Positions 34,516 to 43,428 of a DNA stretch of 64,000 nucleotides are shown in pieces. Position 1 is the stretch's first letter; every line of letters starts with the position of its first letter. The position numbers were made by a program, and so were the translations under genes. Source of the DNA: Streptomyces sp. Ag109_O5-1 (GTDB lineage Bacteria > Actinomycetota > Actinomycetes > Streptomycetales > Streptomycetaceae); NCBI RefSeq assembly GCF_003814875.1, contig NZ_RKQF01000001.1:2976001-3040000 (forward strand). Reading direction: 5' to 3'. Under the pieces are notes generated by a model. It ran no database searches, was not told the origin of the DNA, and saw only the letters and a program-made list of their open reading frames with translations.

Positions 34516-35724
34516 ATGAGCACGACCATCGACACCCTGCGGTTCGCGACCGCCGGTTCGGTCGACGACGGCAAGTCCACCCTCGTCGGACGGCTGCTGC
34601 ACGACTCCAAGTCGGTCCTCGCCGACCAGCTGGAGGCGGTCGAGCAGGCCTCCCTCAGCCGTGGCAAGGACGCACCCGACCTGGCCCTCCTCACCGACGG
34701 GCTGCGCGCCGAGCGCGAGCAGGGCATCACCATCGACGTGGCCTACCGCTACTTCGCGACCCCGAAGCGCCGGTTCATCCTCGCCGACACACCCGGCCAT
34801 GTGCAGTACACCCGCAACATGGTGACCGGCGCCTCCACCGCCGAACTGGCGATCGTCCTGATCGACGCCCGCAACGGGGTCGTCGAGCAGACCCGCCGGC
34901 ACGCGGCCGTGGCCGCCCTGCTCCGGGTCCCGCAGGTCGTCCTCGCCGTCAACAAGATGGACCTGGTCGGCTACGAGCGGGCGGAGTTCGAGCGGATCGT
35001 CGCCGACTTCACCGCCCAGACCGCCGAGCTGGGGCTCCCCGAGGTCACCGCGATCCCGGTCTCCGCGCTGGTCGGGGACAACGTCGTCGACCGTTCCACG
35101 AACATGGACTGGTACGACGGCCCGGCGCTCCTGGAGTTCCTGGAGAACGTCCCGGTCGCGGCGGACGCGGCCGACGCCCCGGCCCGTTTCCCGGTCCAGT
35201 ACGTCATCCGGCACGGTGACATCCGCCACTACGCGGGCCAGCTGGTCTCGGGCTCGCTGCGGGTCGGCGACCGGGTCACCGTCCACCCGTCCGGGGCGAG
35301 CTCCGAGATCACGGCGATCGACGTGCTCGGCACCGAGGCCGCCGCGGCCCACGCCCCGCAGTCCATCGGGATCCGCCTGGCCGACCAGCGGGACGTCTCG
35401 CGCGGCGACATGATCACCGCCGGGCCGGAGGTGCCCGCCCTCACCCAGGACGTCACGGCGGCCGTGTGCCATCTGGCCGACCGGCCGCTCAGGGTCGGCG
35501 ACCGGGTGCTGCTCAAGCACACCACCCGGACCGTCAAGGCGATCGTCCGGGACCTGGCGGGCGCGACCGAGCTGACCGCCAACGACCTGGGCCGGATCAC
35601 CCTGCGCAGCGCCGAGCCGCTGCCTCTGGACGCCTACGCGGTCTCCCGTCGTACCGGCGCGTTCATCCTGATCGACCCGGCGGACGGCGCGACGCTGACC
35701 GCGGGGCTGGTCGACCTGGCCTGA
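34516..35724 (+). CDS. cysN: Sulfate adenylyltransferase subunit 1 (GTPase)
   Basis: The protein has 402 residues. GTPase motifs are AGSVDDGKSTLVGR (G1), DTPGHVQYTRNM (G3) and NKMDLVGY (G4), followed by two beta-barrel domains. It is slightly shorter than many actinobacterial CysN proteins because the loop after FPVQYVIRHGD is compressed. It regulates and powers CysD. It is the last gene of the operon, with a hairpin right after it. Confidence 0.96.
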   Translation: MSTTIDTLRFATAGSVDDGKSTLVGRLLHDSKSVLADQLEAVEQASLSRGKDAPDLALLTDGLRAEREQGITIDVAYRYFATPKRRFILADTPGHVQYTRNMVTGASTAELAIVLIDARNGVVEQTRRHAAVAALLRVPQVVLAVNKMDLVGYERAEFERIVADFTAQTAELGLPEVTAIPVSALVGDNVVDRSTNMDWYDGPALLEFLENVPVAADAADAPARFPVQYVIRHGDIRHYAGQLVSGSLRVGDRVTVHPSGASSEITAIDVLGTEAAAAHAPQSIGIRLADQRDVSRGDMITAGPEVPALTQDVTAAVCHLADRPLRVGDRVLLKHTTRTVKAIVRDLAGATELTANDLGRITLRSAEPLPLDAYAVSRRTGAFILIDPADGATLTAGLVDLA

Positions 35725-35732
35725 CCTGCGAA

Positions 35733-35779
35733 AACACCGAGGAGCCCCTGGCGAGGACGCCGGGGGCTCCGTCGTGTTC
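35733..35779 (+). terminator. Terminator of the cysC-D-N operon
   Basis: A long stem formed by AACAC...GGAGCCCC.GGCG and CGCC.GGGGGCTCC..GTGTT around AGGA. It lies nine bases past the cysN stop. Confidence 0.75.
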
Positions 35780-35976
35780 GCCGCAGTCCCGGCGCCGGGG
35801 GGCCGTCACAAGGTCACGGCGTGTCAATAACGCGGTAACAGTGGAGCCGGATGTGCGAGACGGCCCGGCGGGCGGGGTAGCCACTCGTTACCGGGCCGAA
35901 GGTCCCGCACCGGGGCCCGCCGACAGCTCCCGGAACGGGACCCGTACCATTCCTACAGTTGAAAGCAGGACAAGCA

Positions 35977-36444
35977 GTGATCGCCTGCTCCATGAACGGA
36001 CCAGCCGTGTACGAACCACCTTCCTCCTCCGCCTCCTGGCGCATCGCGCTGCCGCACACCGTCGCGGCCGTGCCGGTCGCCCGTGCCCTGGTGCGTTCGG
36101 CGATGGAGGAGGCGGACCACGCGGCGGACGCCGAAACCGCGGAGCTGCTCACGGCGGAGCTGGTGGCCAACGCCGTGGAGCACACCGCCGGCCGGGGGCC
36201 GATAGAGCTGGTCGTCGAGCTGATGCCGGGCGGCTGCAAGGTCGAGGTGCACGACCCCGACCCGGCCCCGCCGGCCCCTCTGACCCGGCCCACGATCGAG
36301 CCGCCGGACCCCTGGCAGGAGGGCGGGCGCGGACTGCTGCTGATCCGCGCCCTGAGTTCGTCCTGCGGCCACCGCCCCACCGAGTCCGGCAAGGCGGTGT
36401 GGTTCAGGCTTCCTGCAGTACCGCGTCAGTGGCGTCCGGCGTAG
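35977..36444 (+). CDS. ATP-binding protein, anti-sigma-factor (RsbW/SpoIIAB) type
   Basis: The protein has 155 residues if started at GTG 35977 (AGGAC upstream); ATG 35992 is an alternative. It is an HATPase_c fold: the N-box is ELLTAELVANAVEHT and the G1-like box is EGGRGLLLIRALSSS. Streptomyces genomes carry dozens of these stand-alone proteins, some of which are anti-sigma kinases. Its last 41 bases overlap, on the other strand, the stranded permease 3' stub, so the pre-island arrangement was two tail-to-tail overlapping genes. Confidence 0.85.
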   Translation: MIACSMNGPAVYEPPSSSASWRIALPHTVAAVPVARALVRSAMEEADHAADAETAELLTAELVANAVEHTAGRGPIELVVELMPGGCKVEVHDPDPAPPAPLTRPTIEPPDPWQEGGRGLLLIRALSSSCGHRPTESGKAVWFRLPAVPRQWRPA

Positions 36445-36563
36445 TCACTGCGGCGGTGGCCAGCGTGGAGTTCCGGCGTCCGTAGCCGAGGTAGACCAGC
36501 AGGCCCACGACCAGGAAGACGGCGAACTGGATCCAGGTCGTCCACCCGGTCTCGTACATCAGG
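36404..36563 (-). pseudogene. Stranded 3' end of the amino-acid permease gene (left island junction)
   Basis: On the minus strand it reads LMYETGWTTWIQFAVFLVVG then GYGRRNSTLATAAV and stops at 36404. Bases 36460-36563 match 52646-52749 of the intact permease with two mismatches, the last 84 bases being identical. Upstream of 36563 the permease sequence ends abruptly. This is the original C-terminal end of the gene, cut off when the 16-kb island entered; the permease now uses the end carried by the island. Confidence 0.88.
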
Positions 36564-36840
36564 GAGAATCACCGCGGCGCTACCACCTGGGTAAACATGC
36601 GGGACGACCGGCTCGCTGGCTACTTTGGCGGCTGCTTACTTTCCTACCCGGCCCCATGCCTGGCATGACGGAACCGTCTCAGAGACAGTATCCACCGATG
36701 GCACACGTTGGCCCGTCGCCTTCCAGGAAACCGGAGCAAGCAGCTCTCATGCCGATGCACCCCCCTCGGGTGCGTCCACCATGTGGAGGTCCGCCCGCCG
36801 GTTCTCTGCTGCGGCGCCCTCAGCGACCGGCGCTTGACCT
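36564..36840. other. Gene-free stretch at the left island edge
   Basis: No open frame with Streptomyces codon bias was seen on either strand. The sequence has lower GC than its surroundings in places (GTAAACATG, TTTGGCGGC). It could hold the arm sites of the former element, but no repeats were recognised. Confidence 0.35.
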
Positions 36841-36937
36841 TCAGCGCGCCAGCAGCCCCTTGCCAGCGGCGAAGATGATGGCAAGGCCGCCGACCACCGT
36901 GCTGCTGACGATCAGCGAGGCGGGGCGCGAACTCCGG
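36841..36937 (-). pseudogene. C-terminal fragment of an SPW-repeat membrane protein
   Basis: Reads RPASLIVSSTVVGGLAIIFA then AGKGLLAR and a stop, closely similar to the end of the SPW-repeat protein at 39716 (AAVIVSNAVVGSLAVVFAAG). The two DNA segments (36829-36937 and 39721-39832) are direct repeats of ~110 bp. The fragment overlaps the 3' end of ftsH, so the recombination point is at the ftsH terminus. Confidence 0.7.
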
Positions 36938-38885
36938 CATGGTCCTTGCCTCCCCCGTCCGCCTGGCTGCGTTCCTGGCGCAGGACGTCGAGGACGACGG
37001 AGCCGTCGACGGTCTCGTGGGTGACGAGCCGTTCGGCCAGGCGTTCCAGGGCGGGCCGGTGGCCGCGCAGCAGAGCGACCGCGCGCTGTTGGGCCTGGCG
37101 CAGCAGACGCGCGACCTCCTCGTCGACGATGCGCTGAGTCTGCTCCGAGTACGGTGGCCGGCCGGGCTCGTCGGTGGTCTCGCCGAGGTAGTGCGGGTGG
37201 GAGGAGGCGTAGCCGATCGGGCCGAGTTCGGGAGAGAGGCCGAACTCGCGGACCATACGGGTGGCGATCTGGGTGGCTCCGGCCAGGTCGTTGGCGGCTC
37301 CTGTCGATCCCTCGCCGAAGACCACGAGTTCGGCCGCGCGCCCGCCCAGGCGCACCGCCAGAAGGTCGATCATGTAACTCTCGCTGTACAAGTGGCGCTC
37401 CGCCTCGGGGAGTTGCTCGGTGACGCCGAGGGTGACGCCGGCCGGCAGGATAGTGACCTTCGCCACCGGGTCGGCGTGTTCGCACAACGCCGCGACCAGG
37501 GCGTGGCCCGATTCGTGGACGGCCACCGAGCGGCGCTCCTCGGGCAGCAGCGCGTTGGAGGACTCCCGGCGTCCCAGCAGCACACGATCGCGGGCGGCGT
37601 CCAGGTCATGCGGCTCGATCCGGGTGCGGTCGTTCCGTACGGCGTTGATGGCGCCTTCGTTGACCAGGTTGGCGAGATCCGCGCCGGAGAACCCGGGCGT
37701 GGCGCGCGCCACGGCGTCCATGTCGACATTCGGAGCCAGGAACTTGTCACGGGCGTGGACGGCGAGGATCGCGGCCCGCTCGGCCTGGTTGGGCAGGGGC
37801 ACGGTGACCTGGCGGTCGAAGCGCCCGGGGCGCAGCAGGGCCGGGTCGAGGGCCTCGGGCCGGTTGGTGGCGGCGAGGACGACGATGCCACTGGACTGGT
37901 CGAAGCCGTCCATCTCGGACAGCAACTGGTTCAGGGTCTGCTCGCGCTCGTCGTTGCCGCCCAGCCGGGCCCCGCCGCCGCGACGCGATCCGAGCGCGTC
38001 GATCTCGTCGATGAAGACGATCGACGGAGCCCGTTTGCGGGCGTCGCCGAACAGGTCGCGCACCCGGGAGGCGCCGACCCCGACGAACATCTCCACGAAC
38101 GCGGAGCCGGTCACCGACAGGAACGGCACCTCCGCCTCGCCGGCGACCGCCCGCGCGAAGAGCGTCTTGCCGGTCCCAGGCGGCCCCACCATGATCACGC
38201 CACGGGGTCCCTTGGCACCCGCGGCCGTGTACCGGCCGGGGTTGCGCAGAAAGTCGACGACCTCGCTGATCTCCTGCTTGACCCCGTCATAGCCGGCGAT
38301 GTCGTCGAACCTGGTGGTGGGCCGCTCCGCCTCGATGATCTTCGCCCGCGAGCGTCCGATCGCGCTCAGCCCGCCGGTCACCGACCCTGCAGCCCGGCGT
38401 CCCATCCACACGAAGAAGCCGATCAGCAGCAGGAACGGCAGAAACGAGAAGAGCACGGACGACCATGCCGAGCCGCCGCTGCTGCTCTGGCTGGCGGTGA
38501 TCTTCACGTGGTGGGAGGTCAGCTGCTGCTGGAGCTGGGCCCCGGTGCCCAGCGCGGTGGGGATCTGGGCGGTGAACTTCGTGCCGTCCTTCAGAGTGCC
38601 GCTGACCGCGCCCTTGTCGTTGATGTCTACCAGCTGCACCTGACTGGCGCCCACCTTGCCGACGAAGTCGCTGTAGGACAGTGAAGTCGCATGTGGCCCG
38701 GACCGGGCGCGCGAGAGCAGCAGGACGATGAGGACCGTCATCAGGATCCACCAGAACATCCACCGTCCGCCGAGCGGCTGCGGTTGCCCGGACGAGGGCC
38801 TGCGCGGTTCGCGCGGCGGCCCGGGCTTGGCGGGCGGCGTCAGATGCCGGTGCGGCATCCGCACTCGTGTGATCACCGATCCCAC
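36912..38885 (-). CDS. ftsH: ATP-dependent zinc metalloprotease FtsH (accessory copy)
   Basis: The protein has 657 residues if started at 38885; an internal ATG at 38858 is possible. Two membrane helices (FWWILMTVLIVLLLSRA and FLPFLLLIGFFVWMG) bracket a short extracytoplasmic domain. The AAA module has GPPGTGKTLFARA, IVFIDEIDALGSRRG and the second region of homology. The zinc site is HESGHALVAAL, with a third ligand downstream in GAANDLAGAT. It degrades membrane and soluble proteins. The proline-rich cytoplasmic N-terminus (~40 residues) is longer than in housekeeping FtsH. An extra ftsH inside a stress-gene island suggests a stress-specific role. The extreme C-terminus (HAGVRAPPR) is altered by the junction with the SPW fragment. 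Confidence 0.93.
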   Translation of the reverse strand: MGSVITRVRMPHRHLTPPAKPGPPREPRRPSSGQPQPLGGRWMFWWILMTVLIVLLLSRARSGPHATSLSYSDFVGKVGASQVQLVDINDKGAVSGTLKDGTKFTAQIPTALGTGAQLQQQLTSHHVKITASQSSSGGSAWSSVLFSFLPFLLLIGFFVWMGRRAAGSVTGGLSAIGRSRAKIIEAERPTTRFDDIAGYDGVKQEISEVVDFLRNPGRYTAAGAKGPRGVIMVGPPGTGKTLFARAVAGEAEVPFLSVTGSAFVEMFVGVGASRVRDLFGDARKRAPSIVFIDEIDALGSRRGGGARLGGNDEREQTLNQLLSEMDGFDQSSGIVVLAATNRPEALDPALLRPGRFDRQVTVPLPNQAERAAILAVHARDKFLAPNVDMDAVARATPGFSGADLANLVNEGAINAVRNDRTRIEPHDLDAARDRVLLGRRESSNALLPEERRSVAVHESGHALVAALCEHADPVAKVTILPAGVTLGVTEQLPEAERHLYSESYMIDLLAVRLGGRAAELVVFGEGSTGAANDLAGATQIATRMVREFGLSPELGPIGYASSHPHYLGETTDEPGRPPYSEQTQRIVDEEVARLLRQAQQRAVALLRGHRPALERLAERLVTHETVDGSVVLDVLRQERSQADGGGKDHAGVRAPPR

Positions 38886-39057
38886 GCCCTTCGATCAGCA
38901 CCGAACCCCGTCTACCAGCCTCAACGCGGCCGCTCCCGAGTGGCAGGGGCCGAATGGCCCTGATGAGGTCTATCCGGTCATGGCCGGCCCTGGCTCGCGG
39001 CCGGCTACAAGTCGGCGGGCGGGAGCCGACGGACGGGCGCGCTTCGTCGCCGTCGCA
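38886..39057. other. Upstream region of ftsH
   Basis: About 170 bases without a gene. No clear promoter boxes were picked out. Confidence 0.25.
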
Positions 39058-39263
39058 TCAACGAGGCGCGCCCTCGTGTGCGCTGGTCGGGAAGATCAGG
39101 AACTTGATCAGCAGTGCGGCCAGCGACGTTCCGCTGGCCTCGGGGGCGGTCAACCCGAGCAGGACCAGTGCCGAGACGATGACGACTCCGCCACCGATGC
39201 CGACGAGCCCCGACAGCACCCGGCGGCCGTCCCGACCGCCAGTCCGATCAGCACCGCCGTCAT
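39058..39263 (-). pseudogene. TauE/SafE-type sulfite exporter, frameshifted N-terminal fragment
   Basis: An ATG at 39263 opens MTAVLIGLAVGTA; after a frame change the sequence continues as VLSGLVGIGGGVVIVSALVL then APEASGTSLAALL. This is the first helix pair of the TauE/SafE permease family. The frame ends at 39058, so only ~65 of ~250 residues remain. One frameshift plus truncation makes it a clear relic. Confidence 0.75.
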
Positions 39264-39369
39264 GCTGCCCCTTTCCGTCCCGGCTCCTGAGCGACGAGGG
39301 ATTACTCAAACCATGCACGCTATCGGGACATTGCAGAGGAGTACGGAGCGCCGCGCAGTGGCCTACGAC

Positions 39370-39610
39370 CCACGGTCGTCCGGCACCCCACGCCCAGCTC
39401 GGCGAGGTCGTCGTAGCCCTCGAACTGACTGATGACGCCGTGGTGGTGCGGCACCCGCAACCGCCTGGAGACCTCTTCCCACTTCGGGAGTTCCTCGTCG
39501 TCCGACTGCACGCGCTGGAAGAGTTCCTCGCGACGCCATGCGGGAAGGCGCCGCAGAAGGTCCAGTGCACGGCTGAGGACCCAGGCGGCGGTGACGTTCC
39601 CGCGGCACCG
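39370..39610 (-). pseudogene. Internal fragment of a GH65-family glycoside phosphorylase/hydrolase
   Basis: On the minus strand: AWVLSRALDLLRRLPAWRR followed by SRRLRVPHHHGVISQFEGYD. The phrase VISQFEGY and the preceding helices are typical of GH65 (maltose/trehalose/kojibiose phosphorylases, ~780 residues). The flanks on both sides are unrelated, so only ~80 residues of a large enzyme survive. Confidence 0.6.
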
Positions 39611-39715
39611 GGGCGCCCCTTGACCTGCTGAATCCTGGCAGCCCATGAACTCGGCGTCACGCGTGTGGTGGGGCCGAGCGGACTCGCCTGGCCCCACCGG
39701 GGTACGGGAGGATCG

Positions 39716-40183
39716 TCACGACCGGCGCTTGACCCTCAGTGCCAGCAGCCCTGTGCCCGCGGCGAAGACGACGGCGAGGCTGCCGACCACTGCGTTGCTG
39801 ACGATCACCGCGGCGGGGTGCGAACTCCTGGTGCCGGACACGACAAACGGGGCGATGACGGTCCACACGCCGATTCCGGCCGCCGCCCAGCACATCGCGT
39901 GCGTGCGCTCGTAGGCGGAGCCGAAGCCACCGCCCATGAAGAACGCGTATGCCAAGCCGGCGATCAGATTGGTGACGGCGAGTGTCGGCAGGGTCGTGTG
40001 GAAACCCACGATCCACGCCGATGCCGCCAGATACAGACCGGCCAGCAGGGCCAGTCCCTCCATGATCTGCGCTGCCGCCGTCGTCGTCGCCCGCTCGGAG
40101 CTGGCACGCAGCGCAAGGATGTCCGGGTGTTGTTCGATACCCGGGAATGTGCGTTCGGCCACGTCAGACACCTCCCAACTCAT
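39716..40183 (-). CDS. SPW-repeat membrane protein
   Basis: The protein has 155 residues from ATG 40183; GTG 40162 with TTGGGAGG upstream is an equally good start (148 residues). Four membrane helices occur in two repeats (IMEGLALLAGLYLAASAWIV and AAGIGVWTVIAPFVV mark the repeat motif G-x-W-x-I-x-S/A-P). Function is unknown; the family is frequent in actinobacteria, often next to stress genes. A fragment of a paralogue lies at 36841. Confidence 0.8.
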   Translation of the reverse strand: MSWEVSDVAERTFPGIEQHPDILALRASSERATTTAAAQIMEGLALLAGLYLAASAWIVGFHTTLPTLAVTNLIAGLAYAFFMGGGFGSAYERTHAMCWAAAGIGVWTVIAPFVVSGTRSSHPAAVIVSNAVVGSLAVVFAAGTGLLALRVKRRS

Positions 40184-40416
40184 TCCGAACCCACTGCGCT
40201 CCCATGGCATTGGGCAGAAAGGGAAATCAACCCTTTGCCTTTCCCTACATCGTGTACTGCGTCCTCTCCCATGTCGTGGGCCGAACGGCCCCCGCACGGG
40301 GTACGGTGCGGCCCGACCCATCCAAGGTCCCCCCTCCGCATCCGCGGGCGCACCGCGGTGACATGGCCAGGCCTTCCGACCCACCAGATACCGCTCGCTT
40401 CGCGGCTGCTGCTGGG

Positions 40417-41019
40417 CTACCGCCCCCGGTACAGCCGATCGAGGTCGACGAGCACCACATGTCCGTTGGCTTCGGCCGCGCGGAGCGCGGAGGTGAAGCC
40501 GACACCGCTGTAGCAGGCGGGTCGAGTGTGGGTGATCGCCTCGCCGCCGGAGGCGAGCAGGTCGAGGAGGTGCCGCAGGTGTTCCAGGCGGTGCAGGTCC
40601 ATGACCTCGTCCCAGCGGGCCATTCCCACCGACAGCAGAGCGCCGGGACGGGCACCGGCCTGGCCGCGTACGACGACCTCCGCTTGCGCGTCGGGGCCGC
40701 CACGGTGCGCCGGGTCGGGGAGTGAGCCGTGGGCTGCCGTCGCGGGGTGTGCGCCGAAGACCGCCGGGTCTGCGAAGTCCATGACCCAGTCCCGGCAGAT
40801 CTGGGCGAAATGGGGGCCGGCCACCGTGGAGTCGAAGACGGGACGCGCACGCCGCCAGACCTCGCCGGTGTCCTGCTGCTCCAGCGCCGAGCGGCAGGGC
40901 CAGACAGCCGCGTGCTCGAAGGCGAGCAGCGGCTCGGTGATGCGCAGCCGGATCAGGTGCGGGCGGAAGGCGTCGACGTTCCGGGAAACCCCCTCGTTCC
41001 GCGGGTGGATCCGTCGCAC
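40417..41019 (-). pseudogene. C-terminal fragment of an AAA-type ATPase with DUF234/nuclease-like tail
   Basis: The segment contains RSALEQQDTGEVWRRARPVF, GPHFAQICRDWVMDFADP, then RWDEVMDLHRLEHLRHLL and FTSALRAAEANGHVVLVDLD. This matches the C-terminal half of the archaeal/bacterial ATPase family whose tail resembles a restriction-like nuclease. The N-terminal ATPase part with Walker A is missing. A GTG/ATG start could allow expression of a 200-residue protein, but it would lack the motor domain. Confidence 0.6.
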
Positions 41020-41085
41020 TGACCTGGACCGGCACCATCGTCACGCCAGGACGACGGGGACCACAGGGAACGAGGCGGGAGAACG

Positions 41086-42219
41086 ATGAGGGGCTCACGA
41101 TTCGGGGCGTTGGCGCTGCTGACGGTGTGCGCGCTGGTTTCCGGGGCAGGCGGTGCGGTCGCCGCGCCGCCCGCCGCGGTGCCGGATGGAATTGGGTTGC
41201 AGGCGGCGCTGGATCGGGTGAGGGCAGCTGGAGCGATCGGCGCGGTCGCCGAGGTCCGCCAGGGTGACGCCGTATGGCGCGGCAGCAGCGGCACGTCCAG
41301 GCTCAACGGCCGCCGACCCGCCCCCGTCGACGGCCGCTTCCGCGCCGGAAGCCTCACCAAGACGTTCACCGCCACCGTGGTGCTCCAGCTGGTGGGCGAG
41401 GGGCGGCTGCGTCTGTCCGACACCGCCGAGCGGTGGCTCCCCGGCCTCGTCCCCGCCCCCGGAGGCGACCGCATCACGGTCCGGGAACTGCTCCAGCACG
41501 CCAGCGGCCTGCCCGAATACACCGACGGACTGCTCGATGGCGACGCCCCCCGTGACCGCTTCCGCACCTGGACACCCGCCGAGCTGGTCGGACGTGCCGT
41601 CAAGGACGGCCACGGCAACCGCTCTCTGCTGTTCCCGCCGGGCACCGATCACCATTACTCCAACACGGATTACATCGTGCTCGGGATGATCGTCGAAAGA
41701 GTCACCGGCCGCTCCTACCGCGCCGAAATCGACCAGCGCATCATCGAGCCACTCGGGCTCCGGGACACCCGCCTGCCAGGCTCCTCCCCCTTCATCACCG
41801 GGCCCCATTCCCATGGCTATGAACCGCTGGAGAAAGCGGACGGGACACTCGTCCCGGTCGACTACACCACCGTCAACATGTCCATCGCCGGTGCTGCTGG
41901 CGAGATCATCTCCACCACCGCCGACCTCGACCACTTCTTCCGTACCCTGCTCAGCGGCGGCCTCCTGCGCCCGGCAGAGCTGCGCGAGATGACCACCGAC
42001 ACCAGCGGCGACGGCTGGGGTCTCGGCCTGGAGATGGCCACCCTTCCCTGCGGCACCATCGTGGGCCACGGCGGCGGCGCCCCCGGCTACCGCACCATTT
42101 CCTTCCACACACTCGACGGCACCCGCCAAGTCACGCTGGACTGGACCGACTGGGGCACCGACACTGACGCCAGCCCTGCCGCCCTCGCCCTGATGACCAC
42201 CGCCCTCTGCCCCTCCTAG
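41086..42219 (+). CDS. Secreted serine hydrolase, class C beta-lactamase/D-Ala-D-Ala carboxypeptidase family
   Basis: The protein has 377 residues from ATG 41086 (GGGAG region upstream). The signal peptide is LALLTVCALVSGAGGAVAA. Catalytic motifs of the family are all present: SxxK in RAGSLTKTFTA, YxN in HHYSNTDYIVLG, and the late HxG-type GHGGGAPGYRT. It probably acts on peptidoglycan stem peptides or another ester/amide substrate outside the cell. It is followed by a very strong hairpin and is one of the intact cargo genes of the island. Confidence 0.92.
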   Translation: MRGSRFGALALLTVCALVSGAGGAVAAPPAAVPDGIGLQAALDRVRAAGAIGAVAEVRQGDAVWRGSSGTSRLNGRRPAPVDGRFRAGSLTKTFTATVVLQLVGEGRLRLSDTAERWLPGLVPAPGGDRITVRELLQHASGLPEYTDGLLDGDAPRDRFRTWTPAELVGRAVKDGHGNRSLLFPPGTDHHYSNTDYIVLGMIVERVTGRSYRAEIDQRIIEPLGLRDTRLPGSSPFITGPHSHGYEPLEKADGTLVPVDYTTVNMSIAGAAGEIISTTADLDHFFRTLLSGGLLRPAELREMTTDTSGDGWGLGLEMATLPCGTIVGHGGGAPGYRTISFHTLDGTRQVTLDWTDWGTDTDASPAALALMTTALCPS

Positions 42220-42298
42220 CGCCGCCTTCGACGAAACCGCCGGACCGAGACGGTTCCAGCCCCCCCCTCCCGGCAGCCGACTGATATCCCAAACCGCC

Positions 42299-42340
42299 TG
42301 CCGTTCGGTTCAGCGCCCACGGGCGCTGAACCGAACGGCA
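42299..42340. terminator. 20-bp perfect stem terminator
   Basis: TGCCGTTCGGTTCAGCGCCC (42299-42318) pairs perfectly with 42321-42340, leaving a two-base gap in the sequence (the physical loop must open a few pairs). It lies 80 bases after the serine hydrolase stop. Confidence 0.88.
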
Positions 42341-42524
42341 AACCCGATCACTCTCCATCTTCAGAACCACCTGAGCTGTTGAAAGAAGATGTGACACAGG
42401 CACTGAAGCTCCCCACTCCGTTGAACGGCGGACCGAGTGAGGCGAGGAGCGGCCCTGGTCGTTTGTTCTCAGAGATCCCCATCAAGACCGAGGGTGCCAG
42501 GGCCGGGGGACCGGTTCGCACAAG
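42341..42524. other. Gene-free stretch downstream of the terminator
   Basis: No coding frame recognised. It separates the serine hydrolase from the convergent stress-protein gene. Confidence 0.3.
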
Positions 42525-43363
42525 TCACCCCCGCGGGACGACAGCCACCGGGCAGTGCGCGTACTGCAGAACGGCGTGCGTGACCGGGCCCAGGGAACGG
42601 CCTATGCGGTGCGCGGGCCTGCGTGCGCCCAACACGACGAGATCCGCGACGGGACCCTCACCACCTCTTCGGTCACCTCGAGGTCCGGGAACTCGGCCTG
42701 GACGGAGCCGAGCACGCGCGTGCTCGCCGCCGCCTTCGCCTCCACGGCACCCCGCACCGCGTCGGCCATGGGCGCCATGCTCCCGACGTAGCAGATGTAG
42801 GTCCACGCACTCAGCAGACGCAAGGACGCCTTCCGCCGCCTGGCCGTCTCCCCGGCGAAGCACACCGCTCCGAGGTCTCCCTCATCCCGTACGCCCACCA
42901 CGACCACCCCGCTCGACGGCCGCTCCCTACCACGCACGACGACTACCGGGCACCTCGCCTGCCCGGCCTGCGTCAGCGCGACCGAGCCCAGCAGCATCGC
43001 GGAGAAACCACCCATCCCCCGTGAACCGACGACGATCGTCACCGCGGCGTCCCTGGCATGCGGCACTGCCGATGCGGCCCGTAGCAGGCTGTCCACCACG
43101 GGTTCCCGGCCGACCTCCGTGGTGACCACCAGGTCGGGTGCCCTGTCGGCGGCCGCGGCCGCCGCCTCGGCCAGCAGGGAGCGGGCGGCCTCGCGGACCC
43201 GCCGGGCGGTTCCGTCGGACAGGCGCTCCGCCAGGTCGAGGTCGACGGCGCACACGATGTGCAGGGGCTGATGCCGAAGAGCGGCCTCCTGCGCCGCCCA
43301 CAGCGCGGCACGTGCAGCTCCGGCCGAGCCGTCAGTCCCCACCACCACCGGTCCCTCGGACAT
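42525..43363 (-). pseudogene. Tandem universal stress protein, frameshifted near the 3' end
   Basis: From ATG 43363: VVVGTDGSAGAARAALWA (first USP domain), the nucleotide-binding motif VVGSRGMGGFSAMLLGSV, then a second domain starting VVVVGVRDEGDLGAVCFAGE. The frame ends early at 42602, after VVRVPSRISSC. The expected end ADLVVLGARRPAHRIGRSLG and AHCPVAVVPRG is present in another frame down to 42525. One base change in length near 42650 explains this. The first domain could still function; the second lacks its ATP-binding loop. Confidence 0.72.
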
Positions 43364-43428
43364 ACCCGGCCGGCTCTTCCCAGCACCGAGCAGCACACGC
43401 AGCAGCCCCGGCCGAGCGAGAGGGGGCA

